A DNA stretch of 64,000 bases, from assembly GCF_000328705.1 (NCBI RefSeq), contig NC_019673.1, positions 4,340,001 through 4,404,000 on the forward strand, written 5' to 3'. The notes beneath the pieces were generated by a model. That model worked only from the letters and a program-made list of their open reading frames with translations, did not search any database and was not told the origin of the DNA. This DNA comes from Saccharothrix espanaensis DSM 44229. Its GTDB lineage: Bacteria > Actinomycetota > Actinomycetes > Mycobacteriales > Pseudonocardiaceae. Made by a program: the position numbers and the translations under genes. Below are positions 48,500-57,358 of the stretch, in pieces; position 1 is the stretch's first letter, and every line of letters starts with the position of its first letter.

Positions 48500-49339
48500 C
48501 TAAACCCCGACCGGCACGTCTCCGCGCAAGGTGATCCGGTGCATCACGCGGCGTTGGTCGCCGTAGTCGTCCACCGCGTAGTGCGCCGTGCTCCGGTTGT
48601 CCCACACCACCACGTCACCCTCTCGCCAGCGGTGCCGCACGGTGAACTCCGGTCGGCCGACCGCGGCGAAGAAGACGTCCAGCAGTGCCCGGCTCTCCGC
48701 CTCCGACACGCCGAGCAGCCGCGTGGTGAAGCCGGGGTTGACGAACAGGCTCCGCCGCCCGGACTCGGGGTGCACCCGCACCACGGGGTGCTCGACCGGT
48801 TCCAGCGAACGGATGCGCTGTCCCTCCCACGTGTTGCCCTCGCCGCCCAGGCGCTCGTGCAGGTACTCCTCGAAGTCCTTGCGCCCGTCGTGCACCGCGG
48901 TCAGCTTGTCGGCCAGGTCGCGCAGCGGCTCGGACAGGAACAGGTAGGCCGCCTCCAGGTCGGTCCAGCACGTGTCGCCGCCGGTCGGCGGCAGGGTCAC
49001 CGCCCGCAGCACCGAGCCGAGCGGCGGGCGGGCCATGAACGTGACGTCGGTGTGCCACACCGGGGCCTTGCCGCCGTCGCCCGCGTCGAGCACGTAGATC
49101 TCGGGGTGGTCCGCGTCCAGCCCCGGCACGACGGGGTGCGCCGGGGTCAGCTCGCCCAGCGCGGCGGCGAACCCGCGGTGGGCGGTCGGGGTCAGCGACT
49201 GGTCGGGGAACACCAACACCTTGTGCTCGACCAGCGCCGCGCGCAGCGGTGCGCCCGCCTCGGCGGACCGCACGCCGGCGAGGTCGACGCCGGTCACCCG
49301 CGCGCCGAGAACGGGCGTGAGCGGCTCGATCTGCGTCAT
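48500..49339 (-). CDS. tauD: TauD-type alpha-ketoglutarate-dependent dioxygenase
   Basis: 279 residues of the Fe(II)/2-oxoglutarate dioxygenase TauD family. The iron ligands are visible: H96 and D98 (VWHTDVTF) and H253 (NRSTAHYA), with the 2-oxoglutarate-binding Arg268 15 residues later (HRITLRG). Early motif [15 protein letters not shown] is typical. TauD releases sulfite from taurine or other alkylsulfonates under sulfur limitation. It is last in a tauC-tauA-tauB-tauD order, so it probably desulfonates the imported compound; the exact sulfonate is not certain. Confidence 0.9.
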   Translation of the reverse strand: MTQIEPLTPVLGARVTGVDLAGVRSAEAGAPLRAALVEHKVLVFPDQSLTPTAHRGFAAALGELTPAHPVVPGLDADHPEIYVLDAGDGGKAPVWHTDVTFMARPPLGSVLRAVTLPPTGGDTCWTDLEAAYLFLSEPLRDLADKLTAVHDGRKDFEEYLHERLGGEGNTWEGQRIRSLEPVEHPVVRVHPESGRRSLFVNPGFTTRLLGVSEAESRALLDVFFAAVGRPEFTVRHRWREGDVVVWDNRSTAHYAVDDYGDQRRVMHRITLRGDVPVGV

Positions 49340-49358
49340 GGTCCCGATTCCCCCTGGT

Positions 49359-50126
49359 TCAGGCCGCCACGGCGCGGACCGCGCCGGCCACCTCGCCGCG
49401 CAGGGCGGCGAACTCGGCCGAGCCGCGCAGCTCGTCGGCGGAGACACCCGTGCGCGGCAGCGCGACGGGCAGGTCCAGCGCGATCCGACCGGGCCGGTCG
49501 GACAGCACGACCACGCGGCTGGCCAGGTACACGGCCTCGTCCACGCTGTGCGTCACGAACACCACGCCCCGCTCGCCGTCGGTCAGCGACCGGACGTCCT
49601 CCTGGAGCCGTTCGCGGGTCAACGCGTCCAGCGCGGCGAACGGCTCGTCCATGAGCAGCAGCCGGGGCCGGGCGGCGAGCGCCCGCGCGATCGCCACCCG
49701 CTGCTGCTGGCCGCCGGAGATCTCCCACGTGCGGCGCGGCCCGAGTTCGGCCAGGCCCACCTGGTCGAGCAGGTCGCGGGTGCGCTGGGGCCGCGCGGCG
49801 CGCGGGACGCCCGCCCAGCGCAGCGCGGTGGCGACGTTGCCGCCCACGGTCTGCCACGGGAACAGCCTGGGCTGCTGGAACACCGTGCCGACGTCGCGGC
49901 CGGGAACCGGTGTCGCGCCGAGCACCCGGACCTGGCCGGTGGTCGGCCGCTCGAACCCGCCGACGAGCCGGAGCAGGGTGCTCTTGCCGGACCCGGACGG
50001 CCCGACCACGACCAGGAACTCGCCGGCTGCCACGCTCAGGTCCAGCGGCCCGAGAGCGGGCACGTCCACGTTCTTGGCCCGGTAGCGGTGCTCCACGCCG
50101 ACCAGGTCGACCAGCGGCTCACCCAC
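49359..50126 (-). CDS. tauB: Sulfonate/nitrate/taurine ABC transporter ATP-binding protein
   Basis: 255 residues of the SsuB/TauB ABC ATPase group: Walker [33 protein letters not shown], signature [15 protein letters not shown], Walker [13 protein letters not shown], and [10 protein letters not shown] characteristic of this subfamily. The GTG start overlaps the tauA stop by 8 bp. It energises import of the sulfonate captured by the binding lipoprotein. Confidence 0.9.
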   Translation of the reverse strand: MGEPLVDLVGVEHRYRAKNVDVPALGPLDLSVAAGEFLVVVGPSGSGKSTLLRLVGGFERPTTGQVRVLGATPVPGRDVGTVFQQPRLFPWQTVGGNVATALRWAGVPRAARPQRTRDLLDQVGLAELGPRRTWEISGGQQQRVAIARALAARPRLLLMDEPFAALDALTRERLQEDVRSLTDGERGVVFVTHSVDEAVYLASRVVVLSDRPGRIALDLPVALPRTGVSADELRGSAEFAALRGEVAGAVRAVAA

Positions 50127-51135
50127 GCGGCACCCGCAGGGCCGCGCGGAACGCCGCCACGTCCGGCACCGATTCGACCTTCTTCTGCCGGTGCAGGAAC
50201 TCCGCCGCCGCCCGGAGCTGGTCGGCGAGCTTGCCCGGCGCCTCGGCCGTGCCGAAGTACTCGGGCGCGCGCTGCTCGGCGTGGTCGAGGTAGATGTTCT
50301 GCTTGAGCTGCGCCAGCGCGTCGTCCACGCCCGCGCCGATCTGCCGGGCCACGGCCTCGGCCACCGCCCTCGGTTCGCTCTTGATCTTCTTGATGGCGTC
50401 GTCGGTCGCGGCCAGCCACTTGTCCAGCACGTCGCCGTTCTGCTCGACGAACTCCTTGCGCGCCACGGTGAAGGTCAGCGTCGGCTTGCCGGCGGCGGCG
50501 AGCCGGGCGCTGTCGGTGAGGGTGATCCCGTCCTGCTGGAGCACGCCGAGCACCGGCGTCCACACGTACGCGCCGTCGATGTCCCCGCGCTGCCAGGCGG
50601 CCTGGATGTTCTGCGGTTCGAGGTCCACCAGCGTCACCGACGCCGGGTCGACGCCCGCCTGCTCGAAGGCGGCCAGCAGGCTGTAGTGCGCGGTGGAGCT
50701 GAACGGCGCGGCGACCTTGCGGCCCGCCAGCCCCTTGATGTCGGTGATGCCGCTTCCCTTGCGCACCACCAGCGCTTCGCTGTCGCCGATCACGTTGAGC
50801 AGTTCCACCACCTGGTAGGGGATGTTCAGCGGCGGGCACAGCCCCGCGGCGGCCGGGCTGCTGCCGATGACGGCCAGGTCGATGGCACCGCCGAGGAACG
50901 CGGTGTTGATGCTCGCGCCGGAGTCGAACGACGTCCAGGCGATCCGGTGGTCGGGCAGCGCCTTCTCCAGCACCGCCTGGTCCTTGAGCAGCAGCGTGCT
51001 GTCCGCGAAGTTCTGGTAGGCGATGCGGACCTGCCGCCCGCCCGCACCGGACGACGACGAGCCGCCCACCCCGCACGCGGCCAGCACCGGCGCGGCGGCG
51101 AGCAACGACAGGACCGATCTGCGGGTGACGGGCAT
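50119..51135 (-). CDS. tauA: Sulfonate/nitrate/taurine ABC transporter substrate-binding lipoprotein
   Basis: 338 residues with a twin-Arg-containing lipoprotein signal (MPVTRRSVLSLLAAAPVLAA, lipid Cys21), then VRIAYQNFADSTLLLKDQAV, GAIDLAVIGSSPAAAGLC, DIKGLAGRKVAAPFSSTAHY and WQRGDIDGAYVWTPVLGVL, the NMT1/SsuA-like fold. It captures alkylsulfonates or taurine. ATG 51135 gives the compact lipoprotein signal and follows GGGAG; a GTG at 51162 overlapping the permease stop (GTGA) would add nine residues and is a real alternative. Confidence 0.88.
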   Translation of the reverse strand: MPVTRRSVLSLLAAAPVLAACGVGGSSSSGAGGRQVRIAYQNFADSTLLLKDQAVLEKALPDHRIAWTSFDSGASINTAFLGGAIDLAVIGSSPAAAGLCPPLNIPYQVVELLNVIGDSEALVVRKGSGITDIKGLAGRKVAAPFSSTAHYSLLAAFEQAGVDPASVTLVDLEPQNIQAAWQRGDIDGAYVWTPVLGVLQQDGITLTDSARLAAAGKPTLTFTVARKEFVEQNGDVLDKWLAATDDAIKKIKSEPRAVAEAVARQIGAGVDDALAQLKQNIYLDHAEQRAPEYFGTAEAPGKLADQLRAAAEFLHRQKKVESVPDVAAFRAALRVPRG

Positions 51136-51158
51136 CAGGGGGCTCCCGGTGTCGGCGC

Positions 51159-51974
51159 TCACGCCCGCCCCCGCCACGGCGAGACGGCGCGTTGCAGCGC
51201 GAGGATGGCGGTGTCGATGAGCAGCCCGGTCACGCCGATGACGACGAGCCCGAGCAGGACGACCGCGGTCTGGTTGTAGCGCTGGGCGTTGAGGACCATG
51301 CCCCCGATGCCGTCCGCGCCGTTGACGGTCTCGGCGGCGACGACCGAGCTGTAGGCCACGCCCACGGCCAGCCGCACGCCGGTCAGGATCTCCGGCGCGG
51401 ACGCGGGCAGCACGACGGTGCCGACGACACCGAGCCTGCTCGCGCCCAGCGCGTGGGCGGCCTCCACGTACTGCCGGTTCACGCCGGTCACGGCCGCCGC
51501 CGTGGCCACCGCGACGGGCGGGAACGCCGCCACCACCAGCAGGTACACCTTGGGTTCCTCGTCGATGCCGAACCAGATGACCAGCAGGCTGAGGTAGGCC
51601 AGCGGCGGCAGCGCGCGCAGGAACGTCACGAACGGTTCGGCCACCGCGCGGACCAGCGGGACCAACCCCATCGCCAGCCCCAGCAGGACACCGACCACGA
51701 TCCCGTAGCCGGCCCCGTAGCCGACCCGGCGCAGGCTCACGCCGAGCCGCTCGACCACTGTGGACCCGGCGTACCCGCCCTGGCCGTTGCCGCTGTCGGA
51801 GGCGGCGAGCAGCTGCTCCCACACCCGCCCCGGGCCGGGGAGCACCGCCGGCGGCCAGAACTCGGCCAGCGCCAACAACTCCCAGATCGCGAGCAGCGTC
51901 GCCACCGCCGCGACGCGGACGAGGACCGCGCGCGTGGCGGACAGCGTGACGCGTCGCGTTTCCTTCTGGGCCAT
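51159..51974 (-). CDS. tauC: Sulfonate/nitrate/taurine ABC transporter permease
   Basis: 271 residues, about six transmembrane helices: VAAVATLLAIWELLALAEFW, VVGVLLGLAMGLVPLVRAVA, LPPLAYLSLLVIWFGIDEEP, and the coupling loop REYVEAAHALGAS-type sequence (QYVEAAHALGASRLGVV), typical of TauC/SsuC. ATG 51974 follows GGAG; a longer frame start exists upstream but runs through the promoter. First gene of the tau operon. Confidence 0.9.
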   Translation of the reverse strand: MAQKETRRVTLSATRAVLVRVAAVATLLAIWELLALAEFWPPAVLPGPGRVWEQLLAASDSGNGQGGYAGSTVVERLGVSLRRVGYGAGYGIVVGVLLGLAMGLVPLVRAVAEPFVTFLRALPPLAYLSLLVIWFGIDEEPKVYLLVVAAFPPVAVATAAAVTGVNRQYVEAAHALGASRLGVVGTVVLPASAPEILTGVRLAVGVAYSSVVAAETVNGADGIGGMVLNAQRYNQTAVVLLGLVVIGVTGLLIDTAILALQRAVSPWRGRA

Positions 51975-52016
51975 GGAAAACTCCGTGCCGAGGCGGGGAA
52001 TCGTGGTCGGCGGTGA

Positions 52017-52034
52017 ATGTACAGAAGTGCACAT
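52017..52034. promoter_or_regulatory. Imperfect palindrome in the tau operon promoter
   Basis: ATGTACA-GAAG-TGCACAT (6 of 7 symmetrical), in AT-rich DNA, 43-60 bp upstream of tauC and about 65 bp upstream of the divergent tetR relic. It is the right size and place for the operator of that former TetR regulator. Confidence 0.45.
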
Positions 52035-52098
52035 CGCCTGATCGAAATTCCCGCTCCGTGGACACCCGCGACGAAAGCCTTGCTCCGGAGGAGATCTC

Positions 52099-52531
52099 AT
52101 GACATCGGCGCGAAGCCGTGACCCCGGCCGGCGGGAACGCATCGTGCGGCGGCCGAAGCCGGTGTGCCGCTGGGATCCACGACCTACCACTTCGCCGACC
52201 TGGACGAACTGGTGGAGGCGGCGGTGCGCCTGGTGGCGACGCGCAACGTGGCCCGAGTGCGTCGATGCGCAGACTCTCTTACCGCACAAGTGGATCTGAG
52301 TGCCGAGCTGTCGGACTTCCTGGTGCTGCCGGCACCGCGTGACCGGGGTGGTGGCCTACGAGCGTCTTCGCCCGGCACCTGCCCGCGTCGACGGCCCGCG
52401 CGCTGACCGCCCTGTTCAACGGCCTGCTGCACCAGGTATTGGTGTCACCGACCCGCCCGACACTCGCTGACTTCGCGCCCGCGCTACGCCTGCTGCTCGA
52501 CCACGGCACCGGCCGGTCGCGCACCACGTGA
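52099..52531 (+). pseudogene. Relic of a TetR-family regulator
   Basis: Begins well: GGAGGAG ribosome site, ATG, MTSARSRDPGRRERIV. After that the HTH continues in another frame (AEAGVPLGSTTYHFADLDEL, VEAAVRLVATRNVARVRRCA) and the C-terminal ligand domain in further frames (AELSDFLVLP; FARHLPASTARALTALFNGL, LHQVLVSPTRPTLADFAPAL). At least two frameshifts and a deletion of the helix before VPLGSTTYHF have destroyed it. It lies divergent from the tau operon, whose repressor it may have been. Confidence 0.6.
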
Positions 52532-52747
52532 TCCGCCCGCTCCCACCGTCGATCCGAGGCCGGGTGCGGCACGGCTTCGGCAGCCCGAAGCCATGCGCGC
52601 GGGCTGTTCCCCGTCGCGGTAGGTGCCGTCCGGCGGCTGCTGGCGGTCATCGTGGTCGCGGGCTTGTCAGGCACGCCCGAGCCCGAGGGCTGTTCTACAC
52701 CGGCCCCGGGTTGTCGCTGTGCGCGGACGCGGAGGTTCGCGAGGCGT

Positions 52748-52781
52748 GCCCTGTCCGGCGACAGCCGCCGCCGGACAGGGC
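52748..52781. terminator. Terminator hairpin downstream of the DsbA-family gene
   Basis: Perfect 13-bp stem (GCCCTGTCCGGCG at 52748-52760 paired with 52769-52781), 8-nt loop, beginning 11 bp after the stop of the minus-strand DsbA-family gene. Confidence 0.65.
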
Positions 52782-52791
52782 AACTCCGGAC

Positions 52792-53424
52792 TCAGGCGTG
52801 GGTGTCGGCCCAGGCGGTGGTCAGCGCTTCGGCGAAGGTCGCCACGGGCTGCGCGCCGGACACGCCGTACTTGCGGTCGATCACGAAGAACGGCACGCCG
52901 TTCGCGCCCAGCCGCGCGGCCTCGCCCTCGTCGGCCCGGACGGCGTCGAGGTGGGACTGCGGGTCCTCCAGCACGCCGCGCGCCTCGACCGGGTCGAGCC
53001 CGGCGTCCTTGGCGAGCGCGACCAGGGACTCGGTGGTGAACAGCGACGCGCCCTCGCCGAAGTGCGCGGTGAACAACTGCTTCACCAGGCGGTGCTGGAG
53101 GCCCTGCTCCCGGGCGAAGTGCAGCAGCCGGTGGGCGTCGACGGTGCTGCCGACCTCGCGGTCGGTCCGGTAGTCGAGACCTTCGCCGCGGGCCAGCTCG
53201 GCGACCTCGCCGTCCATCGTCGCGCCGCGCGGGCCGTACTTGGCGGTGAGCATGTCGGGCACCGACTCGGTCGCGCCGGGGGCGCGGGACGGGTCCAGCT
53301 CGTACGAGCGGTGCACGACCTCGACGTCGTCGGCGTGCCCGAACTCGGCGAGGGCCCGTTCGAACCGGGTGATGCCGATGTAGCACCACGGGCAGACGAG
53401 GTCGCTCCAGATTTCAACGCGCAT
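52792..53424 (-). CDS. DsbA-family (FrnE-like) thiol oxidoreductase
   Basis: 210 residues with the FrnE/DsbA fold: VEIWSDLVCPWCYIG (active-site C11-P-W-C14), HRSYELDPSRAPG, VGSTVDAHRLLHFAREQGL, LFTAHFGEGASLF and cis-Pro region GVPFFVIDRKYGVSGAQP. FrnE-type proteins are cytoplasmic 2-hydroxychromene-2-carboxylate-isomerase-related disulfide oxidoreductases. ATG 53424 is chosen over an upstream Met because MRVEIWSDLVCPWC is the usual start. It is divergent from an HxlR regulator, which probably controls it. Confidence 0.9.
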   Translation of the reverse strand: MRVEIWSDLVCPWCYIGITRFERALAEFGHADDVEVVHRSYELDPSRAPGATESVPDMLTAKYGPRGATMDGEVAELARGEGLDYRTDREVGSTVDAHRLLHFAREQGLQHRLVKQLFTAHFGEGASLFTTESLVALAKDAGLDPVEARGVLEDPQSHLDAVRADEGEAARLGANGVPFFVIDRKYGVSGAQPVATFAEALTTAWADTHA

Positions 53425-53470
53425 GTGACTGTTCCTCAAGAGCACGGGGGTGGTCGCGGCCCACCTTACA

Positions 53471-53485
53471 CTGTGGTTTCCACAG
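53471..53485. promoter_or_regulatory. Inverted repeat between DsbA-family and HxlR genes
   Basis: CTGTGG-TTT-CCACAG in the AT-richer middle of the 103-bp divergent promoter region. Candidate HxlR operator serving both genes. Confidence 0.6.
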
Positions 53486-53527
53486 CACTGACTTTTACGC
53501 AGCGCTCACCGGCGGTAAGCTGTCCGG

Positions 53528-53890
53528 GTGAAGTTCGACGTCTTCGCCAAGGACTGCCCGTCGCGTGCGGTATTGGATCACCTGACCGGCCGGTGGGGCG
53601 TGCTGACCCTGGCCGGCCTGCGCAAGGGGCCCGCCCGGTTCAACGCGCTGCGCCGCCGCGTCGACGGGGTCAGCGAGAAGATGCTCGCCCAGACCCTCCA
53701 GGCGCTGGAGCGCGACGGTTTCGTGCGCCGCGAGGTGCTCGCGGCCATGCCGCCGAGCGTGAACTACTCGCTGACCGAACTCGGCGAGAGCACGGCGGAC
53801 CACCTGCTCGCGTTCATCGACCACGTGCAGGCCCGGATGCCCGCCGTGCTCGACGCCCGCGCGTCGGCCGACGCGGCGCAGGCCCGCTGA
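53528..53890 (+). CDS. HxlR-family transcriptional regulator
   Basis: 120 residues: FAKDCPSRAVLDHLTGRWGV (HxlR start with its single redox-type Cys), LAGLRKGPARFNALRRRVDG, VSEKMLAQTLQALERDGFVR and wing VLAAMPPSVNYSLTELGES. This matches the HxlR subtype of winged-helix regulators, which respond to quinones, aldehydes or thiol stress. The conserved Cys9 and the divergent thiol oxidoreductase suggest redox control. Confidence 0.88.
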   Translation: MKFDVFAKDCPSRAVLDHLTGRWGVLTLAGLRKGPARFNALRRRVDGVSEKMLAQTLQALERDGFVRREVLAAMPPSVNYSLTELGESTADHLLAFIDHVQARMPAVLDARASADAAQAR

Positions 53891-53905
53891 CCCGCTCCGG
53901 GGTCG

Positions 53906-54436
53906 TCAGGCGGGCCCGGTCTCGCCCACGACGCGGAGCAGGTTCTCGATCATCGCCTCGGCGTCCGGCGGTTCCGGGGCGCCGCCCAAAGCCTCGGTCA
54001 CCCGGTTCATCGCGGAGGTGATGGCGCGGGCCTCCTCGGGGGTCACGTGCCGGGCGAACACCTCGCGGATCGCGCCCAGGAACGTCGTGGTGGAGCCGCG
54101 CAGGACCTCCCGGCCCTGGTCGGTCAGCACCGCGTAGGTGATCCGCAGGTTGTCCGGATCGCCCTGGCGCTCGACCAGGCCCTGCTTGGCCATCGCGGTG
54201 ACCACTTGGCTGATCCCGCTGCGCGAGACGAACACCTGCTGTGCCAGTTCGTTCATCGGCAGCCGGTGGCCCTCGGCCGCGCCGAGCCGGGAGAGGACCT
54301 CGCCCCAGGTCAGGGTGAGCCCGGCGTGGTCGCGCAGCACGGCCTCGATCCGCCGCGCGGCCAGGGTCTGCGCCTTCCAGGTGGCCATCCAGGCGAAGAA
54401 CCGCTCGTCCACCAGCTCGGAGATCTCGTCCCGCAT
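53906..54436 (-). CDS. MarR-family regulator of the adjacent efflux pump
   Basis: 176 residues: TLTWGEVLSRLGAAEGHRLP, MNELAQQVFVSRSGISQVVT, AMAKQGLVERQGDPDNLRIT, a full MarR HTH and wing, then dimerisation helices. It is divergent from a DHA2 exporter with a short AT-rich promoter between them. A typical local repressor of multidrug efflux. Confidence 0.85.
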   Translation of the reverse strand: MRDEISELVDERFFAWMATWKAQTLAARRIEAVLRDHAGLTLTWGEVLSRLGAAEGHRLPMNELAQQVFVSRSGISQVVTAMAKQGLVERQGDPDNLRITYAVLTDQGREVLRGSTTTFLGAIREVFARHVTPEEARAITSAMNRVTEALGGAPEPPDAEAMIENLLRVVGETGPA

Positions 54437-54474
54437 GCCGCGGAACCCTACGCGAATCCCGTTCGACCTGAATG

Positions 54475-54503
54475 GTGAAGCTCTGTATGGTTCAGCTCTT
54501 CAC
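54475..54503. promoter_or_regulatory. Promoter/operator of the MarR-MFS divergon
   Basis: GTGAAG (54475-54480) and its complement CTTCAC (54498-54503) flank a 17-bp AT-richer spacer with a TATGGT -10-like element; TGAAT occurs at both outer edges. Probable MarR operator overlapping the MFS promoter. Confidence 0.45.
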
Positions 54504-54520
54504 TGAATTCGGAGGGGTGG

Positions 54521-55867
54521 ATGGAGCGCAACGGGATGAGGTGGGCGCTGGTCGCGATGCTGGCCGCCGCGGCGATGGACCTGATCGACACCACGATCGT
54601 CACCGTCGCCGCGCCCGCGATCCGGGCCGACCTGGCCGCGAGCGCCGCCGAGGTCGAGTGGTCGGTGGCGGGCTACGCGCTGGCCTTCGGCGTCGGGCTG
54701 GTCGCCGGCGCGCGGACCGGTGACCGGTTCGGCCGGCGGCCGGTGTTCCTGGCCGGCGTGGCGGGGTTCGTCCTGGCCTCGCTCGCCTGCGGCCTCGCGC
54801 CCGGCCCCGGGGTGCTGGTCAGCGCGCGGGTCGTGCAGGGCTTGGCCGCGGCGGTGATGATCCCGCAGGTCCTGACCGTCATCCAGGTCTCGGTGCCGCG
54901 CGCCCGGCGGGCCGGGGCGTTCGCCGCGTACGGGGCGACGGCGGCGATCGGCACGGTGTCCGGTCCGCTGCTCGGCGGCCTGCTGGTCGAGGCCGACCTG
55001 CTCGGGCTCGGGTGGCGGTCGGTCTTCCTGGTCAACGTGCCGATCGGCGTGCTCGCGTTCGCCGTCGCGGCGCTCACCCTGCCCGATTCCCGCGCGCCCC
55101 GGGCGCGACGGCTCGACGTGGTCGGGACCGTGCTGCTCGCCGCCGGGCTCCTGCTGGTGCTCCACCCGGTGGCCCAGGGTCCGAGGCTCGGGTGGCCGTG
55201 GTGGGCGGTCGCGCTGCCGTTCTGCTCGGTGGCGGTGGTGGCGGCATTCGTCGCGTGGCAACGCCGTGCGCCGTCGCCGTTGGTGCCGTTGAGCCTGTTC
55301 AGGTTGCACGGGTTCGTGGGCGGGGCATGCGCTCAGATCGCGCTCTACGCCGGTGTCACCGGGTTCTTCCTGGTGCTGGCGGTGGAGTTGCAGACCGTGC
55401 ACGGGTTCAGCGCGTGGGGTACCGGGCTGACGTTCGTGGCGTGGTCGGCGGGCATCGCGGTGGCGTCGGCGTTCTCCGGGAGGCTCGCCGCCCGGTGGGG
55501 ACGGCGGCTGACCGTCGCGGGCGCGCTGGTGATGTGCCTGGGCATGATCGGGCTGCTGGTCGCGAACGGACCGGTGATCGGCGCGGCCGACCTGGTGCCG
55601 GGGTTGTTCGTGGCGGGCCTCGGGATGGGGCTGGTCGCGCCCACGCTGGTGGAGGTGTCGCTGCGGGAGGTCGACCTCGCGCACGCCGGGGCGGCCTCCG
55701 GGGTGGTGGCCACGGCCGGGCAGCTCGGGGGAGCGCTCGGCGTGGTCGGGCTGGGCGCGGTCCACCTCGTCACCGGGGACCTCGCCGCCGTGCTGTGGTG
55801 CGAGGTGGCGCTGTTCGCGTCGGTGGCGGTGTTCCTGTCGGCCGCCTCGCGGACTCGCGTTGCCTGA
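54521..55867 (+). CDS. MFS efflux transporter (DHA2 type)
   Basis: 448 residues. MDLIDTTIVTVAAPAIRADL (DHA2 motif D1), GARTGDRFGRRPVFLAGVAG (motif A), VVQGLAAAVMIPQVLTVIQV (motif B) and GTVSGPLLGGLLVEADLLG (motif C), then repeated hydrophobic helices; slightly short for a 14-TM protein. Drug or metabolite export is expected. Preceded by GGAGGGG and controlled by the divergent MarR protein. Confidence 0.9.
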   Translation: MERNGMRWALVAMLAAAAMDLIDTTIVTVAAPAIRADLAASAAEVEWSVAGYALAFGVGLVAGARTGDRFGRRPVFLAGVAGFVLASLACGLAPGPGVLVSARVVQGLAAAVMIPQVLTVIQVSVPRARRAGAFAAYGATAAIGTVSGPLLGGLLVEADLLGLGWRSVFLVNVPIGVLAFAVAALTLPDSRAPRARRLDVVGTVLLAAGLLLVLHPVAQGPRLGWPWWAVALPFCSVAVVAAFVAWQRRAPSPLVPLSLFRLHGFVGGACAQIALYAGVTGFFLVLAVELQTVHGFSAWGTGLTFVAWSAGIAVASAFSGRLAARWGRRLTVAGALVMCLGMIGLLVANGPVIGAADLVPGLFVAGLGMGLVAPTLVEVSLREVDLAHAGAASGVVATAGQLGGALGVVGLGAVHLVTGDLAAVLWCEVALFASVAVFLSAASRTRVA

Positions 55868-55880
55868 CAAGGGGAACCCG

Positions 55881-55900
55881 GCCCGCCGCGAACGGCGGGC
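55881..55900. terminator. Bidirectional terminator hairpin
   Basis: GCCCGCCG-CGAA-CGGCGGGC, 8-bp perfect stem with tetraloop, between the MFS stop (+) and the protease stop (-). Confidence 0.65.
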
Positions 55901-55916
55901 TGGGCCTCGCGGCGGT

Positions 55917-57002
55917 CTAGAACTCGACGCTCCAGGCGTCGAGGTAGCCGACGTCCTGCGGGCCGACGTCCTGCACCTTCAGCTTCCAGGCCCCGTTGGC
56001 CACCTCGGACGAGGCGTTGACGGTGTAGGTGGTGAGGATGTTGTCCGCCGAGTCGGCGGACGAGCTCTTCAGCCGGTAGGTGGAGCCGTCCGGGGCCACC
56101 AGGTCCAGCACCAGGTCGCCGCGGTACGGGTGCTTGACGTCCACGTTGACCTTCAGCCCGGCCGGGGCGTTGCCCGCCTGGCCGGAGACGGTGACCTGGC
56201 TGGTCACCGCCGCGCCGTTGTCCGGGATGTCGAGGTTGTCGGTGTTCTCGAACTTCTTGCCGGGCGGGGTGGTGCCGCCGGTCTGCTGGTTGATCCACGC
56301 GACGTTCGCGGCGATGCCCGTGTACAGGGTCGTCGTGGCGCACTCGCCGTTGTTGTCGCCCGGACCGTGCGTCTCGCCGACCAGCGTCCAGTTGCCGCGC
56401 GTGCCCACCAGGGCCGGGCCGCCGGAGTCGCCGTGGCACGCCGAGTGCGTCCGGTCGCCGGAAACGCAGACGTCGGTGGACGCGCCGCCGCCCGCCGCGC
56501 ACCGGCTGGACGCCAGGATGGTCAGGTCGATCTCCTGGAGCGTGGACGGGTTGGAGCACGACGGCCAGCTCGTGCAGCCGTAGCCGATCAGCCGCACCGG
56601 GCTGCCCGCCGCCGGGTTGGCCGTGGCCATCTTGACCGGGGTCAGGGTGGAGGGCTGGGACAGGTGCATCAGCGTCAGGTCCGTGCCCGAGCGGTTCACC
56701 ACGCGGTCGACGCTGCGCACCTCGCCGCCGGAGCTGCGGGTGTTGGACCCGAGCCGGGCCGAGCCGGCGCTGCCGCAGTGGGTGGCGGTGACGATCCACT
56801 GCGGTGCCACCAGGCTGCCGCCGCAGCCGTTGCTCATCTGGGCGTGGAACGGGTAGACCTCGGTGGCGTTGTGGCCGCCGATGACCTGCACCTCCACCGG
56901 CGGGTCGTCGGGCGCGGCGAAGGCGTCGTGCCCTGCGCCGGTCACCAGCGCCAAGGCCATGCCGATGAAGGCGGCACGGCTCAGCAGGCGGGCGGTTCTC
57001 AT
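55917..57002 (-). CDS. Secreted trypsin-like serine protease with P-domain
   Basis: 361 residues: signal peptide (cleavage near residue 29, AFA-AP), a short propeptide and the S1 domain starting at VIGGHNATEVYPFHAQ. The triad is H75 (VTATHC), D108 (GTDLTLM) and S193 (CHGDSGGPAL), with several Cys pairs (TATHC, YGCTS, RCAA, DVCV). A proprotein-convertase P-domain follows (about 265-361: NLDIPDNGAAVTSQVTVSGQ, HPYRGDLVLDLVAPDGS, YLDAWSVEF). Exported peptidase for extracellular protein degradation; such P-domain tails are common in actinobacterial and gamma-proteobacterial secreted proteases. Confidence 0.92.
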   Translation of the reverse strand: MRTARLLSRAAFIGMALALVTGAGHDAFAAPDDPPVEVQVIGGHNATEVYPFHAQMSNGCGGSLVAPQWIVTATHCGSAGSARLGSNTRSSGGEVRSVDRVVNRSGTDLTLMHLSQPSTLTPVKMATANPAAGSPVRLIGYGCTSWPSCSNPSTLQEIDLTILASSRCAAGGGASTDVCVSGDRTHSACHGDSGGPALVGTRGNWTLVGETHGPGDNNGECATTTLYTGIAANVAWINQQTGGTTPPGKKFENTDNLDIPDNGAAVTSQVTVSGQAGNAPAGLKVNVDVKHPYRGDLVLDLVAPDGSTYRLKSSSADSADNILTTYTVNASSEVANGAWKLKVQDVGPQDVGYLDAWSVEF

Positions 57003-57358
57003 GGGTCTGCCTCTCGATCGCGCGGCAGGAACCACGCGGACACCGGGAAGGGCGGGTTCGCGCGGGCGGCCCGGGGGCGCGTACCCGGTCGCCTCTGAAC
57101 CATTGCGCGTCAACGGCCCGAGAAGGTCATTCAAGGTGGGCATCCAGCGCATTTATGGTCAGTCGCGCTGGGTGATCGACGGGCTGTCGAAAAGTATTTG
57201 ACCTGCGGCGACGGTGATCGGTGAGGGAGCCGTGGCAATCGGTTGTCCCAACGGGCGAAACGAACTGTGAACTGGTGAAAGGGAATGCCCGGCCGGAAAA
57301 GGACATAACCGGAAAACGGCGGGTGTGCCCTTATCCCGGACACATCCGCTGTTTTCCG
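57003..57358. other. Upstream region of the secreted protease
   Basis: About 356 bp without a convincing gene. The part from 57150 to 57330 is AT-richer than average (for example AAAAGTATTTGA near 57190 and GGAAAAGGACATAACCGG near 57295) and likely contains the protease promoter, reading leftward. No clear operator repeats are seen. Confidence 0.45.

Noticed and set aside
48236..48605. Intact LuxR regulator
   Set aside because: Only the HTH is present, in a frame shifted from the linker, and the N-terminal domain is absent because tauD begins there.
52555..52745. Small secreted peptide frame (..AVRRLLAVIVVAGLSGTPEP..) between the tetR relic and the DsbA-family gene
   Set aside because: The hydrophobic run resembles a signal peptide, but the frame has no convincing start or ribosome site and no recognisable mature part.
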